Source: Promineifilum sp. (GTDB taxonomy: Bacteria > Chloroflexota > Anaerolineae > Promineifilales > Promineifilaceae). From it: a stretch of DNA of 64,000 bases. Both the position numbers and the translations under genes were made by a program. The notes beneath the pieces were generated by a model. It was given only the letters and a program-made list of their open reading frames with translations. It was not told the DNA's origin and ran no database searches. The DNA lies in NCBI GenBank assembly GCA_017983515.1, contig JAGOBF010000004.1, positions 62,001 to 126,000 of the forward strand, written 5' to 3'. This document shows, piece by piece, positions 52,827 through 60,445 of the stretch; within the stretch, counting starts at the first letter, position 1, and every line of letters begins with the position of its first letter.

Positions 52827-53561
52827 TTAAGGCTCATACCGAACCATATCCAGATCCACCCCCAGGCGCTGAATTTCGAACCCGGGCATCCGGCGCAACT
52901 GACCGGTGGTGATGGTGAATCGAAAGGGGAACAGCATCGGTAAGCGGATGAGATCGGCGAAAGGGACGGAGCGGTCCGGCTCGGCGCTCAGAACGCAGCC
53001 CAGCAGCCACGCCTCCAGCTCGGCCGATTCGGTCACGAGGCAGCGATAGACCGGCGCGTAGTCGTTGCGGCGGCTAGCGGGCAATAGCAGACCCCAATCC
53101 TGCAGCGAAGCCATGACCCGCTGCGCCGCCCGCTCCAGCGAGCCCAGCGCGCCCAGGTAAGCCGTCAATCGCTCGACGACCATCCGGCGCGTGATCGTCT
53201 CCTCAGTACGCGCCAGCTGCCCAATGACCCCAGTGCAGTGGCGGAAAAACGGATAGGTCAGCGACGTCAGCCCGTAATGGAGCCACAAGCGGTCGGCCGG
53301 GACCTGGCTTGTCTGGGCGATTGCCAGGGACTGCTCGTAGAGGTCGGGAGCCAGCCCTCGGCTCTTGAACCAGATCGCCACCAGGATGTCGATCGACTTG
53401 CGGACGGCCTCGCCCCCCTGGCGATCGGCGGCTACGACCGGCTCCAGGCGCTCGCGCAATTCCCTGGCGTCGGCCACCTCCGGCGCATAGGCCGCGGCCG
53501 CGTCCAGCCAGTCAAGCTTGATATTGCGGATAAATCCCACTCCTTTGTCCATAGCGGCCAT
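52827..53561 (-). CDS. Hypothetical helical protein downstream of pglZ fragment
   Basis: 244 residues, largely helical, with no membrane segment or signal peptide. Recognisable stretches are SIDILVAIWFKSRGLAPDLYEQSLAIA near 57-83, LTSLTYPFFRHCTGVIGQLA near 103 and LGALGSLERAAQRVMASLQDWGLLLP near 136. Its position after pglZ matches that of brxA in BREX type 3 systems, but I could not confirm a BrxA/DUF1819 match. The gene is intact while pglZ is not. It is followed 93 bases later by the SH3-like gene. Confidence 0.55.
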   Translation of the reverse strand: MAAMDKGVGFIRNIKLDWLDAAAAYAPEVADARELRERLEPVVAADRQGGEAVRKSIDILVAIWFKSRGLAPDLYEQSLAIAQTSQVPADRLWLHYGLTSLTYPFFRHCTGVIGQLARTEETITRRMVVERLTAYLGALGSLERAAQRVMASLQDWGLLLPASRRNDYAPVYRCLVTESAELEAWLLGCVLSAEPDRSVPFADLIRLPMLFPFRFTITTGQLRRMPGFEIQRLGVDLDMVRYEP

Positions 53562-53589
53562 TATCCACCGATTTGGCTCAATGCGCAGC

Positions 53590-53665
53590 CGGCATTCATT
53601 ACGAATTAGGAATTACGAATTAGTAACAAGGGGTTCGTCATTTGTCATTCGTAATTAATACGAAG
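53590..53665. repeat. AATTCGTAATT-type intergenic repeat
   Basis: TTACGAATTAGGAATTACGA and TCATTCGTAATTAATACGAA lie in inverted order. The last codons of the pglZ remnant are read from this repeat. A related short sequence lies near 37357-37380. Confidence 0.55.
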
Positions 53666-54045
53666 GGCACCACGACCTCATCCAGCGTCAAGCCCCCGTG
53701 GGTCACGACGCGAGAATATTCGGGCGCAAAGGCGACGCGGCCGGCGGCGTTGCTGATGATGATTTTGGCGAATTCGGCCGGGCGGCGGCCGCTGACCAGC
53801 GCCTGGCGCGAGACGGCGGTGGCGGTCGGGATCTGGGCCAGCAGCGGGCCGCGCTGGGTCATCGCCCAGTCCGGCCGCCGCGCCGCCCACGCCTCGCGGA
53901 CGCGCCCCCAGTCGGCCAGCGACAGGCCGTCGAGGACCAACAGCGCGACCCGGCCGCCGGGCCCCGCCTGCCGCCGGTCATAGGCCAACTGGTGCGGCGC
54001 GTGATGGACGTGGTGCGGCCGAGGCAGCTTTTGCCCGGCCAGCGG
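53638..54045 (-). pseudogene. pglZ C-terminal fragment (BREX-type phosphatase-like)
   Basis: A frame of about 135 codons with PglZ features of the alkaline-phosphatase superfamily: RVALLVLDGLSLADWGRVREAW, IPTATAVSRQALVSGRRPAEF and VTHGGLTLDEVVVPFVLI. The N-terminal two-thirds or more of the gene is absent. At about 54045 the frame merges into an unrelated transposase fragment. The stop and the last five codons come from an intergenic repeat, so the natural C terminus is also altered. In BREX, PglZ is an essential core protein, so this system is inactive or completed elsewhere. Confidence 0.75.
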
Positions 54046-54049
54046 GTGC

Positions 54050-54185
54050 CCAGCAGGCGTCGGGTTTGTCGCCGGCTCAACCCCAACACCCGGGCTGCTT
54101 CCTGCCCGGCGAATCGCCCGCCTAGCGCTTCGTTGAGTACCATCAATCGCTTCTGTTCTTTCTTATTCAATGTCACTTTGTCCAT
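54050..54185 (-). pseudogene. ISNCY-type transposase 5' fragment
   Basis: About 45 codons start at ATG 54185 with MDKVTLNKKEQKRLMVLNE and a helix-turn-helix region ARVLGLSRRQTRRLL. This is the usual opening of ISNCY-type transposases. The frame then changes to the pglZ fragment at about 54045. The IS insertion and a later deletion probably removed most of pglZ. Confidence 0.65.
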
Positions 54186-54666
54186 TAGGATGACATTTTC
54201 GCTTTTCCCTTACACGGTGTCAGATTCCCTGAACAATAACATTTGGGGGCGTTCCCCCATTGACTCATGAAGTCCTCATATCATACAATGGCAGTGTACT
54301 ATTGATTGGTTTCTCCATCGTGTCTTTGACGAAATGGTGCATCATTTCCTGAGCAACCGATCAAGTTCCTGTCTTGGGTTGTCGCCCAAGAGCCGCTTAG
54401 AGGCTCACGGTTAAGTGATTGTCTGCCTGTCACGTTCCAGTCGTGAGGTGGCGTTGGGCGAAGGGTGGTCGTGGCTTGAGGTGGGGTCCCGAGAAAAAAT
54501 GGACGCGCTGGTCGGATGGGGCGTCCGCTCGGTCGAATGGGTAGCCACCAAGCAAATCGCTTGCGCCGGCGGGCGCTTTTGTGAGCCTAATATCTGCCTG
54601 AATCGTGTAAACCCGAAACAGAAAATGTATCGAAAAACAGGCTGAATATAGACAGGAGGGGGCAGC
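54186..54666. other. AT-richer intergenic stretch with IS end and possible promoter
   Basis: The first part (TGTCAGATTCCCTGAACAAT near 54219-54238) probably belongs to the IS end. No gene is convincing; short frames on both strands lack coding character. A strong ribosome site CAGGAGGGGG precedes the ATG at 54667. Base composition is visibly lower in GC than the flanking chromosome. Confidence 0.4.
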
Positions 54667-57600
54667 ATGAAACGTAAATTCGTAGCCGCTATTTTTACAG
54701 GCTTTGTGCTTCTTGCAGTGAATATTTTGGTGGCGGGTGCACGTCCCAAATTACTGGATACCGCTACACCTGCAGCCCAGCAAGCGACAACAATTGGACA
54801 AGCGGCGCAAAAGACTGACAAGTTCCTATCGGGTCCTGGAATCTATCTCGATCCTAGATATGGCTATCAACTAGAGCTTCCACCGGGTTGGCTTATTTAT
54901 CCCACCGACCCCGGTGCCCTCATCGGTACCGCTCTACTGTGCAATTACGACCCCCAGGAAATCGAGGACAGGCAATTAAAGCATCCCGAAGATGCATTAT
55001 GCCTCCAACTTGGCGTTGGAGCGCTAGCCGATAATGAGACGTTTGAGCACTGGTTGCTTACTCGCCGCGCTTTCGAAATGAGCGAGAAATACTCAGGAGG
55101 GCGCCCGGCGCGAACTTCGCCCATATCACGTATAAGTTTGGGAGCCAATGAAGGAGGTGCGTTCTTATTACGTACTGTTGAAGAGACAGACGTACTTGAA
55201 ATCAATTTCCCAAGCGGGCGCTATGTTTTAAGTATCGCTATAGGACCTACCAATTCACCTGCCCTCCCCGAGGCCCTGGGAATTGTTGAGGCGCTCCAGA
55301 TGATGCCGCCAGGAGAAGATCTAAAAGCTCCGCCTATGACATATGAGCCGGGGGAATTGCCGATCGAGAGTTTAGGTCCGGACGCTTTGGGGCCGGGGTT
55401 TTTAGTGACTTTCGAATTGCTTACAGAATGGCAAGCTTTCATAGAAGCATCCAGAGTGGATATGGAACCAAATAGTTCCTCGTCTTCATCCTGTTCAGGA
55501 GCAGGCCGTTTCGATATGGGAGAAGCTCCAACATCTCCAATTTCGCTTTGGGTTCCGTTCAGGAATGGAGAGACATGGATCGTCGGAGGAAGCGGATCGT
55601 TTTATGGAAATTACGCACATGGTAATTGTCAAAACGATTACTACGCAACGGATTGGAACCGCGCCGATGATTACAATGCGGAAGTGCTTCCGGCGGCGCC
55701 TGGAGATCTTACATATGCTACATCCCCTTGTCTTTCCACAGCGCTTGGCTGTTACGTCCAGGTAACGCATGCGAATGATATCAAGACCACTTATGGCCAC
55801 CTTTCACAAATTTACCAAAACTCCGGAAAAGCCGAATTAGGGAAGAGGATAGGTGCGGTTGGAAGCACGGGCTGCATTGCCAACGATCCTCCTTGTAGCC
55901 CTCATCTTCACTTGGGATTTCATAAACTAGCCGACGGCATTTATTCTTCTCGCTGCAACAGCGGCATAAATGGAGGCAAGTGTCCCAATGGCGAATCCCC
56001 ACGATCGCCGCAAACACCACGTCCAAGCCCCATCAATACCTCGAGCGGCTCTAGCGCTTTAAAGGACGGCGATAGCTATACCAGCAATAATACTTCCGGT
56101 AGCGATCCTGGCTCCAACTGCCCCAACGTTTCCTACAACGGCGTCATCCTCTACCGGGATAAGGATTGCCGCGGTGGCGAGAAGTCGTTCGATAATGTAA
56201 CCGGTTGGGTCAACTTGCCGGATTTCAATGACGACGCCTCGTCCATCTACGTCAAAAGCGGCTGGTCGGCGCGGGTCTACGAACACGCATCTTATGACCA
56301 GGGCGGCGGCAGACATCGCTGCATCAACGGCTCCATGTGGGACCTGACCAAGGACTACTACCCCGACAGCAGCACCAAGATCGACGGAACAATATCCTCT
56401 GTGCAGGTGTTCAAGAATGGCTCTTGCTCATCTGACCCACCCTCTTCGTGCCCCGACGGCCAATTCAAGGCCGAGTACTACGACGGCCGATCGTTCAACA
56501 ACCTGGTCTTCGCTCGCTGCGAGAACAGCATTAACTACGACTGGGGCGGCGGCGGGCCGGGCAATGGCCTGGGCAACGACGAATTCAGCGTCCGCTGGAC
56601 CGGTCGCTTCGGCTTCGACGGCGGCACCAAGCGCTTTATCGCCCGCGCCGATGACGGCATCAAGGTCTACCTCGACGGCACCACCATTATCGACGGCTGG
56701 AAAGACCAGGCGCCGACCTCGTATACCAACGAGCGCACGCCCAGCGCCGGCACCCATGAGGTGAAGGTCGAGTATTACGAGAAAGGCGGCGGCGCGGTAG
56801 CTCAGTTCCGCTGGGAAAATGTCGCCACGTCAATCTCGTGCCCTGACGGCCAATTCAAGGCCGAATATTTCAACGGGCGCACGCTCAGCGGAGGCCCGAT
56901 CTACGCGCGTTGCGAGGACAGGGTCAACTACGACTGGGGCGGCGGCGGGCCGGGCAACGGCGTGCCGAACGACAACTTCTCCGTTCGATGGACCGGCAGG
57001 TTCAACTTCGACGGCGGCACCAAGCGCTTCATCGCTCGCGCCGACGACGGTATCCGCGTCTACCTCGATGGTTCCCTTATCATCAACGAGTGGCGCGACC
57101 AGGGGGCAACCGAGTATCGCGCCGAGCGCACTCCAAGCGCGGGCACGCGCGAAGTGAAAGTTGAATACTACGAAAACGGGGGCGGCGCGGTAGCCCAGGT
57201 TCGCTGGGAAAACGTGGCCACGAATATTACGTGCCCCGACGGCCAGTTCAAGGCTGAGTATTACAATGCTTCCAGCAGCAGCGCCGTCTACGCACGCTGC
57301 GAGAACAGCATTAACTACGACTGGGGCGGCGGCGGGCCGGGCAATGGCGTAAATAACGACAACTTCGCCGTTCGTTGGACCGGTCGCTTCGGCTTCGACG
57401 GCGGCACCAAGCGCTTCATCGCTCGCGCCGACGACGGCATCAAGGTCTACCTCGACGGCACCATCATCATCGACGGCTGGAAAGACCAGGCGCCGACCTC
57501 GTATACCAACGAGCGCACGCCCAGCGCCGGCACCCATGAGGTGAAGGTCGAGTATTACGAGAAAGGCGGCGGCGCGGTGGCCCAATTCCGCTGGGAAAAT

Positions 57601-58509
57601 GTCGCCACGTCGATCTCGTGCCCCAATCAGTATAAGGCCGAGTATTGGTCTAACCGCTACATGTCGGGCAACCCGGTGCTCGTACGTTGCGAGAACTGGC
57701 CGCTCAACAACGATTGGGGCAACGGCGGGCCGGGCGGCGGTGTTCCCAACGACGGCTTCTCCGCTCGCTGGACCACGCAGGCGGCAATAAATCAGGGAAC
57801 CTATACCTTCATCGCCCGCGCCGACGACGGCATCAAGGTCTACCTCGACGGCTCGACCATCATCGACGGCTGGAAAGACCAGGGGGCGACCGAATATCGA
57901 ACAACCCGCAGTTTAAACGGCGGTAATTACACGATCCGGATCGACTATTACGAGAACGGCGGCGGCGCGGTGGCCCAGTTCCGCTGGGAAGCAGCAATCA
58001 CCTCCGGCGGCAACATGGCCCTGAATCGCCCGGCATACGCCTCATCGCAGGAAAGCAGCACCTATAGCCCGTCCAAAGCCAACGACGGCAGCAACAGCAC
58101 GCGCTGGTCGTCGATGATCAGCGCAACGCTCGGCGAGGAGATCTGGTTTGCCGATCTGGGCAGTCAACGCTCGTTCAACCGTGTCCGAATTAATTGGGAA
58201 GCGGCCTATGCCGCCACCTATCTTGTCGTATGGTCAGACGACGGCGATACATGGTACTGTTTCTGCGACACCGTCTACACACGTGGCAGTTCGGGATGGG
58301 CAGAACATAACTTTGATACGCGGACTCGTCGCTATGTAGGGGTGATAATGCTCACTCGCGCGCCAAAAATGAACAATTATTCGTTCTACGAGTTCGAGGT
58401 CTATGGCCCCGCGGCGGCCACAAACCCGGCCGGGGCGGAAGGCGCGCCGGTCGAGACAACCGTGCCGGAGATGATCGAGAAGGAGATTGACCTGCCCCCT
58501 CAGGATTAA
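54667..58509 (+). CDS. Large secreted protein: M23-like, crystallin-like, four PA14 and one discoidin domain
   Basis: 1280 residues with a signal peptide at 1-25. Residues about 300-425 form an M23/LytM-like beta domain (NDYYATDWN, ITTYGHLSQIYQ-like block, SPHLHLGFH). The HxH pair is kept, but the first metal ligand is harder to assign. Residues about 495-590 are a beta-gamma-crystallin or I36-inhibitor-like domain (GVILYRDKDCRGGEKSF, ARVYEHASYDQGG). Four PA14 domains follow from about 594, 724, 855 and 984, each with FIARADDG(I)(K/R)VYLDG. An F5/8 type C domain fills about 1113-1250 (NMALNRPAYASSQ..., FYEFEVYGPAA). Sugar-binding adhesion is likely. The N-terminal third is lower in GC than the PA14 part. 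Confidence 0.85.
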   Translation: MKRKFVAAIFTGFVLLAVNILVAGARPKLLDTATPAAQQATTIGQAAQKTDKFLSGPGIYLDPRYGYQLELPPGWLIYPTDPGALIGTALLCNYDPQEIEDRQLKHPEDALCLQLGVGALADNETFEHWLLTRRAFEMSEKYSGGRPARTSPISRISLGANEGGAFLLRTVEETDVLEINFPSGRYVLSIAIGPTNSPALPEALGIVEALQMMPPGEDLKAPPMTYEPGELPIESLGPDALGPGFLVTFELLTEWQAFIEASRVDMEPNSSSSSSCSGAGRFDMGEAPTSPISLWVPFRNGETWIVGGSGSFYGNYAHGNCQNDYYATDWNRADDYNAEVLPAAPGDLTYATSPCLSTALGCYVQVTHANDIKTTYGHLSQIYQNSGKAELGKRIGAVGSTGCIANDPPCSPHLHLGFHKLADGIYSSRCNSGINGGKCPNGESPRSPQTPRPSPINTSSGSSALKDGDSYTSNNTSGSDPGSNCPNVSYNGVILYRDKDCRGGEKSFDNVTGWVNLPDFNDDASSIYVKSGWSARVYEHASYDQGGGRHRCINGSMWDLTKDYYPDSSTKIDGTISSVQVFKNGSCSSDPPSSCPDGQFKAEYYDGRSFNNLVFARCENSINYDWGGGGPGNGLGNDEFSVRWTGRFGFDGGTKRFIARADDGIKVYLDGTTIIDGWKDQAPTSYTNERTPSAGTHEVKVEYYEKGGGAVAQFRWENVATSISCPDGQFKAEYFNGRTLSGGPIYARCEDRVNYDWGGGGPGNGVPNDNFSVRWTGRFNFDGGTKRFIARADDGIRVYLDGSLIINEWRDQGATEYRAERTPSAGTREVKVEYYENGGGAVAQVRWENVATNITCPDGQFKAEYYNASSSSAVYARCENSINYDWGGGGPGNGVNNDNFAVRWTGRFGFDGGTKRFIARADDGIKVYLDGTIIIDGWKDQAPTSYTNERTPSAGTHEVKVEYYEKGGGAVAQFRWENVATSISCPNQYKAEYWSNRYMSGNPVLVRCENWPLNNDWGNGGPGGGVPNDGFSARWTTQAAINQGTYTFIARADDGIKVYLDGSTIIDGWKDQGATEYRTTRSLNGGNYTIRIDYYENGGGAVAQFRWEAAITSGGNMALNRPAYASSQESSTYSPSKANDGSNSTRWSSMISATLGEEIWFADLGSQRSFNRVRINWEAAYAATYLVVWSDDGDTWYCFCDTVYTRGSSGWAEHNFDTRTRRYVGVIMLTRAPKMNNYSFYEFEVYGPAAATNPAGAEGAPVETTVPEMIEKEIDLPPQD

Positions 58510-58532
58510 CCAGCCATCGATAGACGCTGACG

Positions 58533-58566
58533 GCCGCCTCGCTTATCGATAAGCGAGGCGGCTTTG
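58533..58566 (+). terminator. Terminator after the PA14 protein
   Basis: A 15-bp arm inverted repeat (58533-58547/58548-58562) with TCGA at its tip, followed by TTTGG. It starts 24 bases past the stop. Confidence 0.7.
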
Positions 58567-58647
58567 GGGTGCCTACGTCTGTTGATATAGTGTCATTGGC
58601 TCGCAATTCGAGAGAGTCAATTGCAGTTAGTCAACCTGAGTTCGATA

Positions 58648-58945
58648 TTAAATTAGAGCGGTTGGCAAGAGAGCCAACGACTCATCGCGCACCTTCAATG
58701 ACAGCTTCTTGGGCTGATGGGTATGGGCATTCAAGCCGACCACCCAGCTAACCAGGAAGTTATCAACCCTGTGGTGACGAGGATAAGCGACCTAAGAGAT
58801 GTTCTTCAACTGGTCGGTTATCGTCTCAATGAGGGCGCGTTTGCGCACCATGAGCTTGTCAAAGAGCAACAACAAGCGGTTCCTCATGTTCTTACGCAAG
58901 CTGGTGACGAGATGCACGCCCTGAGCCAGCAGTTCAAACAGCAAG
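58648..58945 (-). pseudogene. IS982-type transposase 3' remnant
   Basis: The minus-strand frame reads [35 protein letters not shown] and DQLKNIS, then an in-frame stop. It continues with HHRVDNFLV and AHTHQPKKLSLKV. This is the C-terminal end of IS982-family transposases (RALIET..DQLKNI). The upstream part is missing, and at about 58945 the sequence joins an unrelated gene. The element is dead. Confidence 0.75.
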
Positions 58946-59552
58946 GCGGCGCTCCCCCCGGCCGGATGCGAAGGCGCCATTCGTCGCCAGCGTCTCCGTC
59001 CCAGCGGGCCAGCGCGGATGGCGCGGCGAACGATTCGGGCAGCCGGCGTTCCTGGGCGCGGCGGGCCATCCCCAGCCAGGCCGATGCCGCCACGCCATCC
59101 AGTCCAAGGGCTTTCGCGGCGGTTTCCCATTGATCACGGTGACTCTCATCGAGGAAAGGGACATAGGGATCGTAGGGGCTATTGGCAAGTCGCCAGGCGA
59201 CAAGAGGCGATGGCCGCAGGCGGCCGCCGGGGTCAAGCCGCAGGAAATCGGCGGCCACGAGCCAGACAAGGTGAAAGGCCAGGTAAGGAGCGAGGGGCAA
59301 CTGGCAGGGGATGGGCGAAGACCCGACACGGGCCGCCAGCCGGCGGGCATCCTCGGCGCGCAAGATCCGTCCGCGGCGGTGGGGAACTGGGTTACAATAG
59401 GCGAAGTAGGCGAGGCAGAGCGTCAGGGTTGTCGCCACCGGCAACAGAGGCGGTTGGGGTAGATTAGAGGGCGGAAAGACCGGGGAGGCAGGCTGGAGAG
59501 CGACCATGCGCGGACTGTAACAGAGGGTGAGCCGGGCCACAAACGGGGGCAT
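58884..59552 (-). CDS. Hypothetical gene truncated by IS982 debris
   Basis: 222 codons, of which about the first 200 are original (ATG at 59552 or 59507). The tail after about 58945 is out-of-frame IS982 sequence. The middle looks like a winged-helix N-terminal module ([48 protein letters not shown]). I do not recognise the family. Its 5' end lies beside the CRISPR leader. A cas identity was considered but no cas motif is visible. Confidence 0.4.
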   Translation of the reverse strand: MPPFVARLTLCYSPRMVALQPASPVFPPSNLPQPPLLPVATTLTLCLAYFAYCNPVPHRRGRILRAEDARRLAARVGSSPIPCQLPLAPYLAFHLVWLVAADFLRLDPGGRLRPSPLVAWRLANSPYDPYVPFLDESHRDQWETAAKALGLDGVAASAWLGMARRAQERRLPESFAAPSALARWDGDAGDEWRLRIRPGGAPPCCLNCWLRACISSPACVRT

Positions 59553-59787
59553 TTGGGTGACATTCGGCGTATGACCCTCGAAAATGGCGAGCGATGGCGA
59601 TTGAGGGCGATCGAGCGCGAAAAGAGGGGGTGAAAGTGCTTGAAATGTGATGAGAGAGATTAAAATGGTGCGGAAATTGAACTATCGGCCGCGACCCTCG
59701 AAAAACGTTAAAATGGTGATCAAGCGGGCGCGAATGAGCGCGAACGGCGGCGAACGAGCGCGAAATTGGGGGGTGTGGATAAGTAGT
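59553..59787 (+). promoter_or_regulatory. CRISPR leader with a duplicated module
   Basis: A non-coding stretch directly before the first repeat. GACCCTCGAAAA occurs at 59573 and 59693, each followed by GAGCGCGAAA and a G-run ending in GTG. TTAAAATGGTG also occurs twice (near 59669 and 59707). The degenerate repeat is at the far end, which places the leader on this side. Confidence 0.6.
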
Positions 59788-60117
59788 GTCCGAATGGTCG
59801 GCCGACCCTAAGAGGGATTAAGACTCATTGCCGACGCCCTTAACTTTTCCCAACTTTTCGTCCGAATGGTCGGCCGACCCTAAGAGGGATTAAGACAGAT
59901 CTGTGTGAGTCGGAGTTCATCCTTCAGTGACATAGTCCGAATGGTCGGCCGACCCTAAGAGGGATTAAGACGGAAGAAATGACATGGCCGATATCCTCGC
60001 CGACAGGGTCCGAATGGTCGGCCGACCCTAAGAGGGATTAAGACCAATCGGGTTTCACCTCCCGCGCCGGGTTATCCCACGTCCGAATGGACGGCCGACC
60101 CTAAGAGGGATTAAGTT
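59788..60117 (+). CRISPR. CRISPR array, five repeats, four spacers, no cas genes in window
   Basis: A 37-nt repeat begins GTCCGAATGGTCGGCCGACC and ends GGGATTAAGAC. Copies start at 59788, 59860, 59935, 60008 and 60081; spacers are 35, 38, 36 and 36 nt. The first four repeats are identical. The fifth has T to A at position 11 and loses the last two bases, as expected for the leader-distal end. An internal palindrome GGTCGGCCGACC could form the crRNA stem. No cas gene lies within the window on either side. The spacer targets cannot be searched here. Confidence 0.95.
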
Positions 60118-60445
60118 GATCTTTGTCGGAGTGAAAGCGTTGAGCGAGATGCAAGCCTTATTCGCTTGACCTGCACCTCGTATATAGCTCTTTTTAAGGA
60201 ATAGAAAGGAGAGGGGATGGCTTCACAATGTCGGCCCCTCTCCTTTTTGTTTGTGGCCAAACCACTCGCGCCGGTCGTGGCGCATGCGCGCCGAGTATGT
60301 TATCCTTTCACCGTTAGCTGCCGACGCCGGTTGACCTTACCCCCAGGTATTACGAGCGCCGATGGTCTTAATCGTCACTCAGCATAACGCTGGCCGAGAA
60401 CGCACCGGGTATATCGGTCAGGTCGCCATCCACAGGTAATCGACT
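60118..60445. other. Region after the CRISPR array: terminator and no gene
   Basis: Apart from the terminator at 60205-60252, no coding signature is seen. The first 80 bases after the array are AT-richer than their surroundings, and the rest leads up to the TTG at 60446. Confidence 0.4.
60205..60252 (+). terminator. Terminator downstream of the CRISPR array
   Basis: A 12-bp stem AAAGGAGAGGGG (60205-60216)/CCCCTCTCCTTT (60235-60246) with an 18-nt loop, followed by TTGTTTGT. It would end pre-crRNA transcription. Confidence 0.8.

Noticed and set aside
52827..53561. BrxA identity for the 244-residue protein
   Set aside because: Position fits, but I see no DUF1819 signature, so the gene is left unnamed.
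54411..54821. 136-codon minus-strand frame and a 76-codon plus-strand frame near 54.4 kb
   Set aside because: The minus-strand frame overlaps the signal peptide of the PA14 protein. Neither has a ribosome site or recognisable content.
58717..59467. Plus-strand frames of up to 149 codons
   Set aside because: They are antisense to IS982 debris and the truncated gene, and have Gly/Arg-rich shadow composition.
58884..59552. cas gene next to the CRISPR array
   Set aside because: No Cas1, Cas2, Cas6 or effector motif is visible, and the frame is truncated by transposase sequence.
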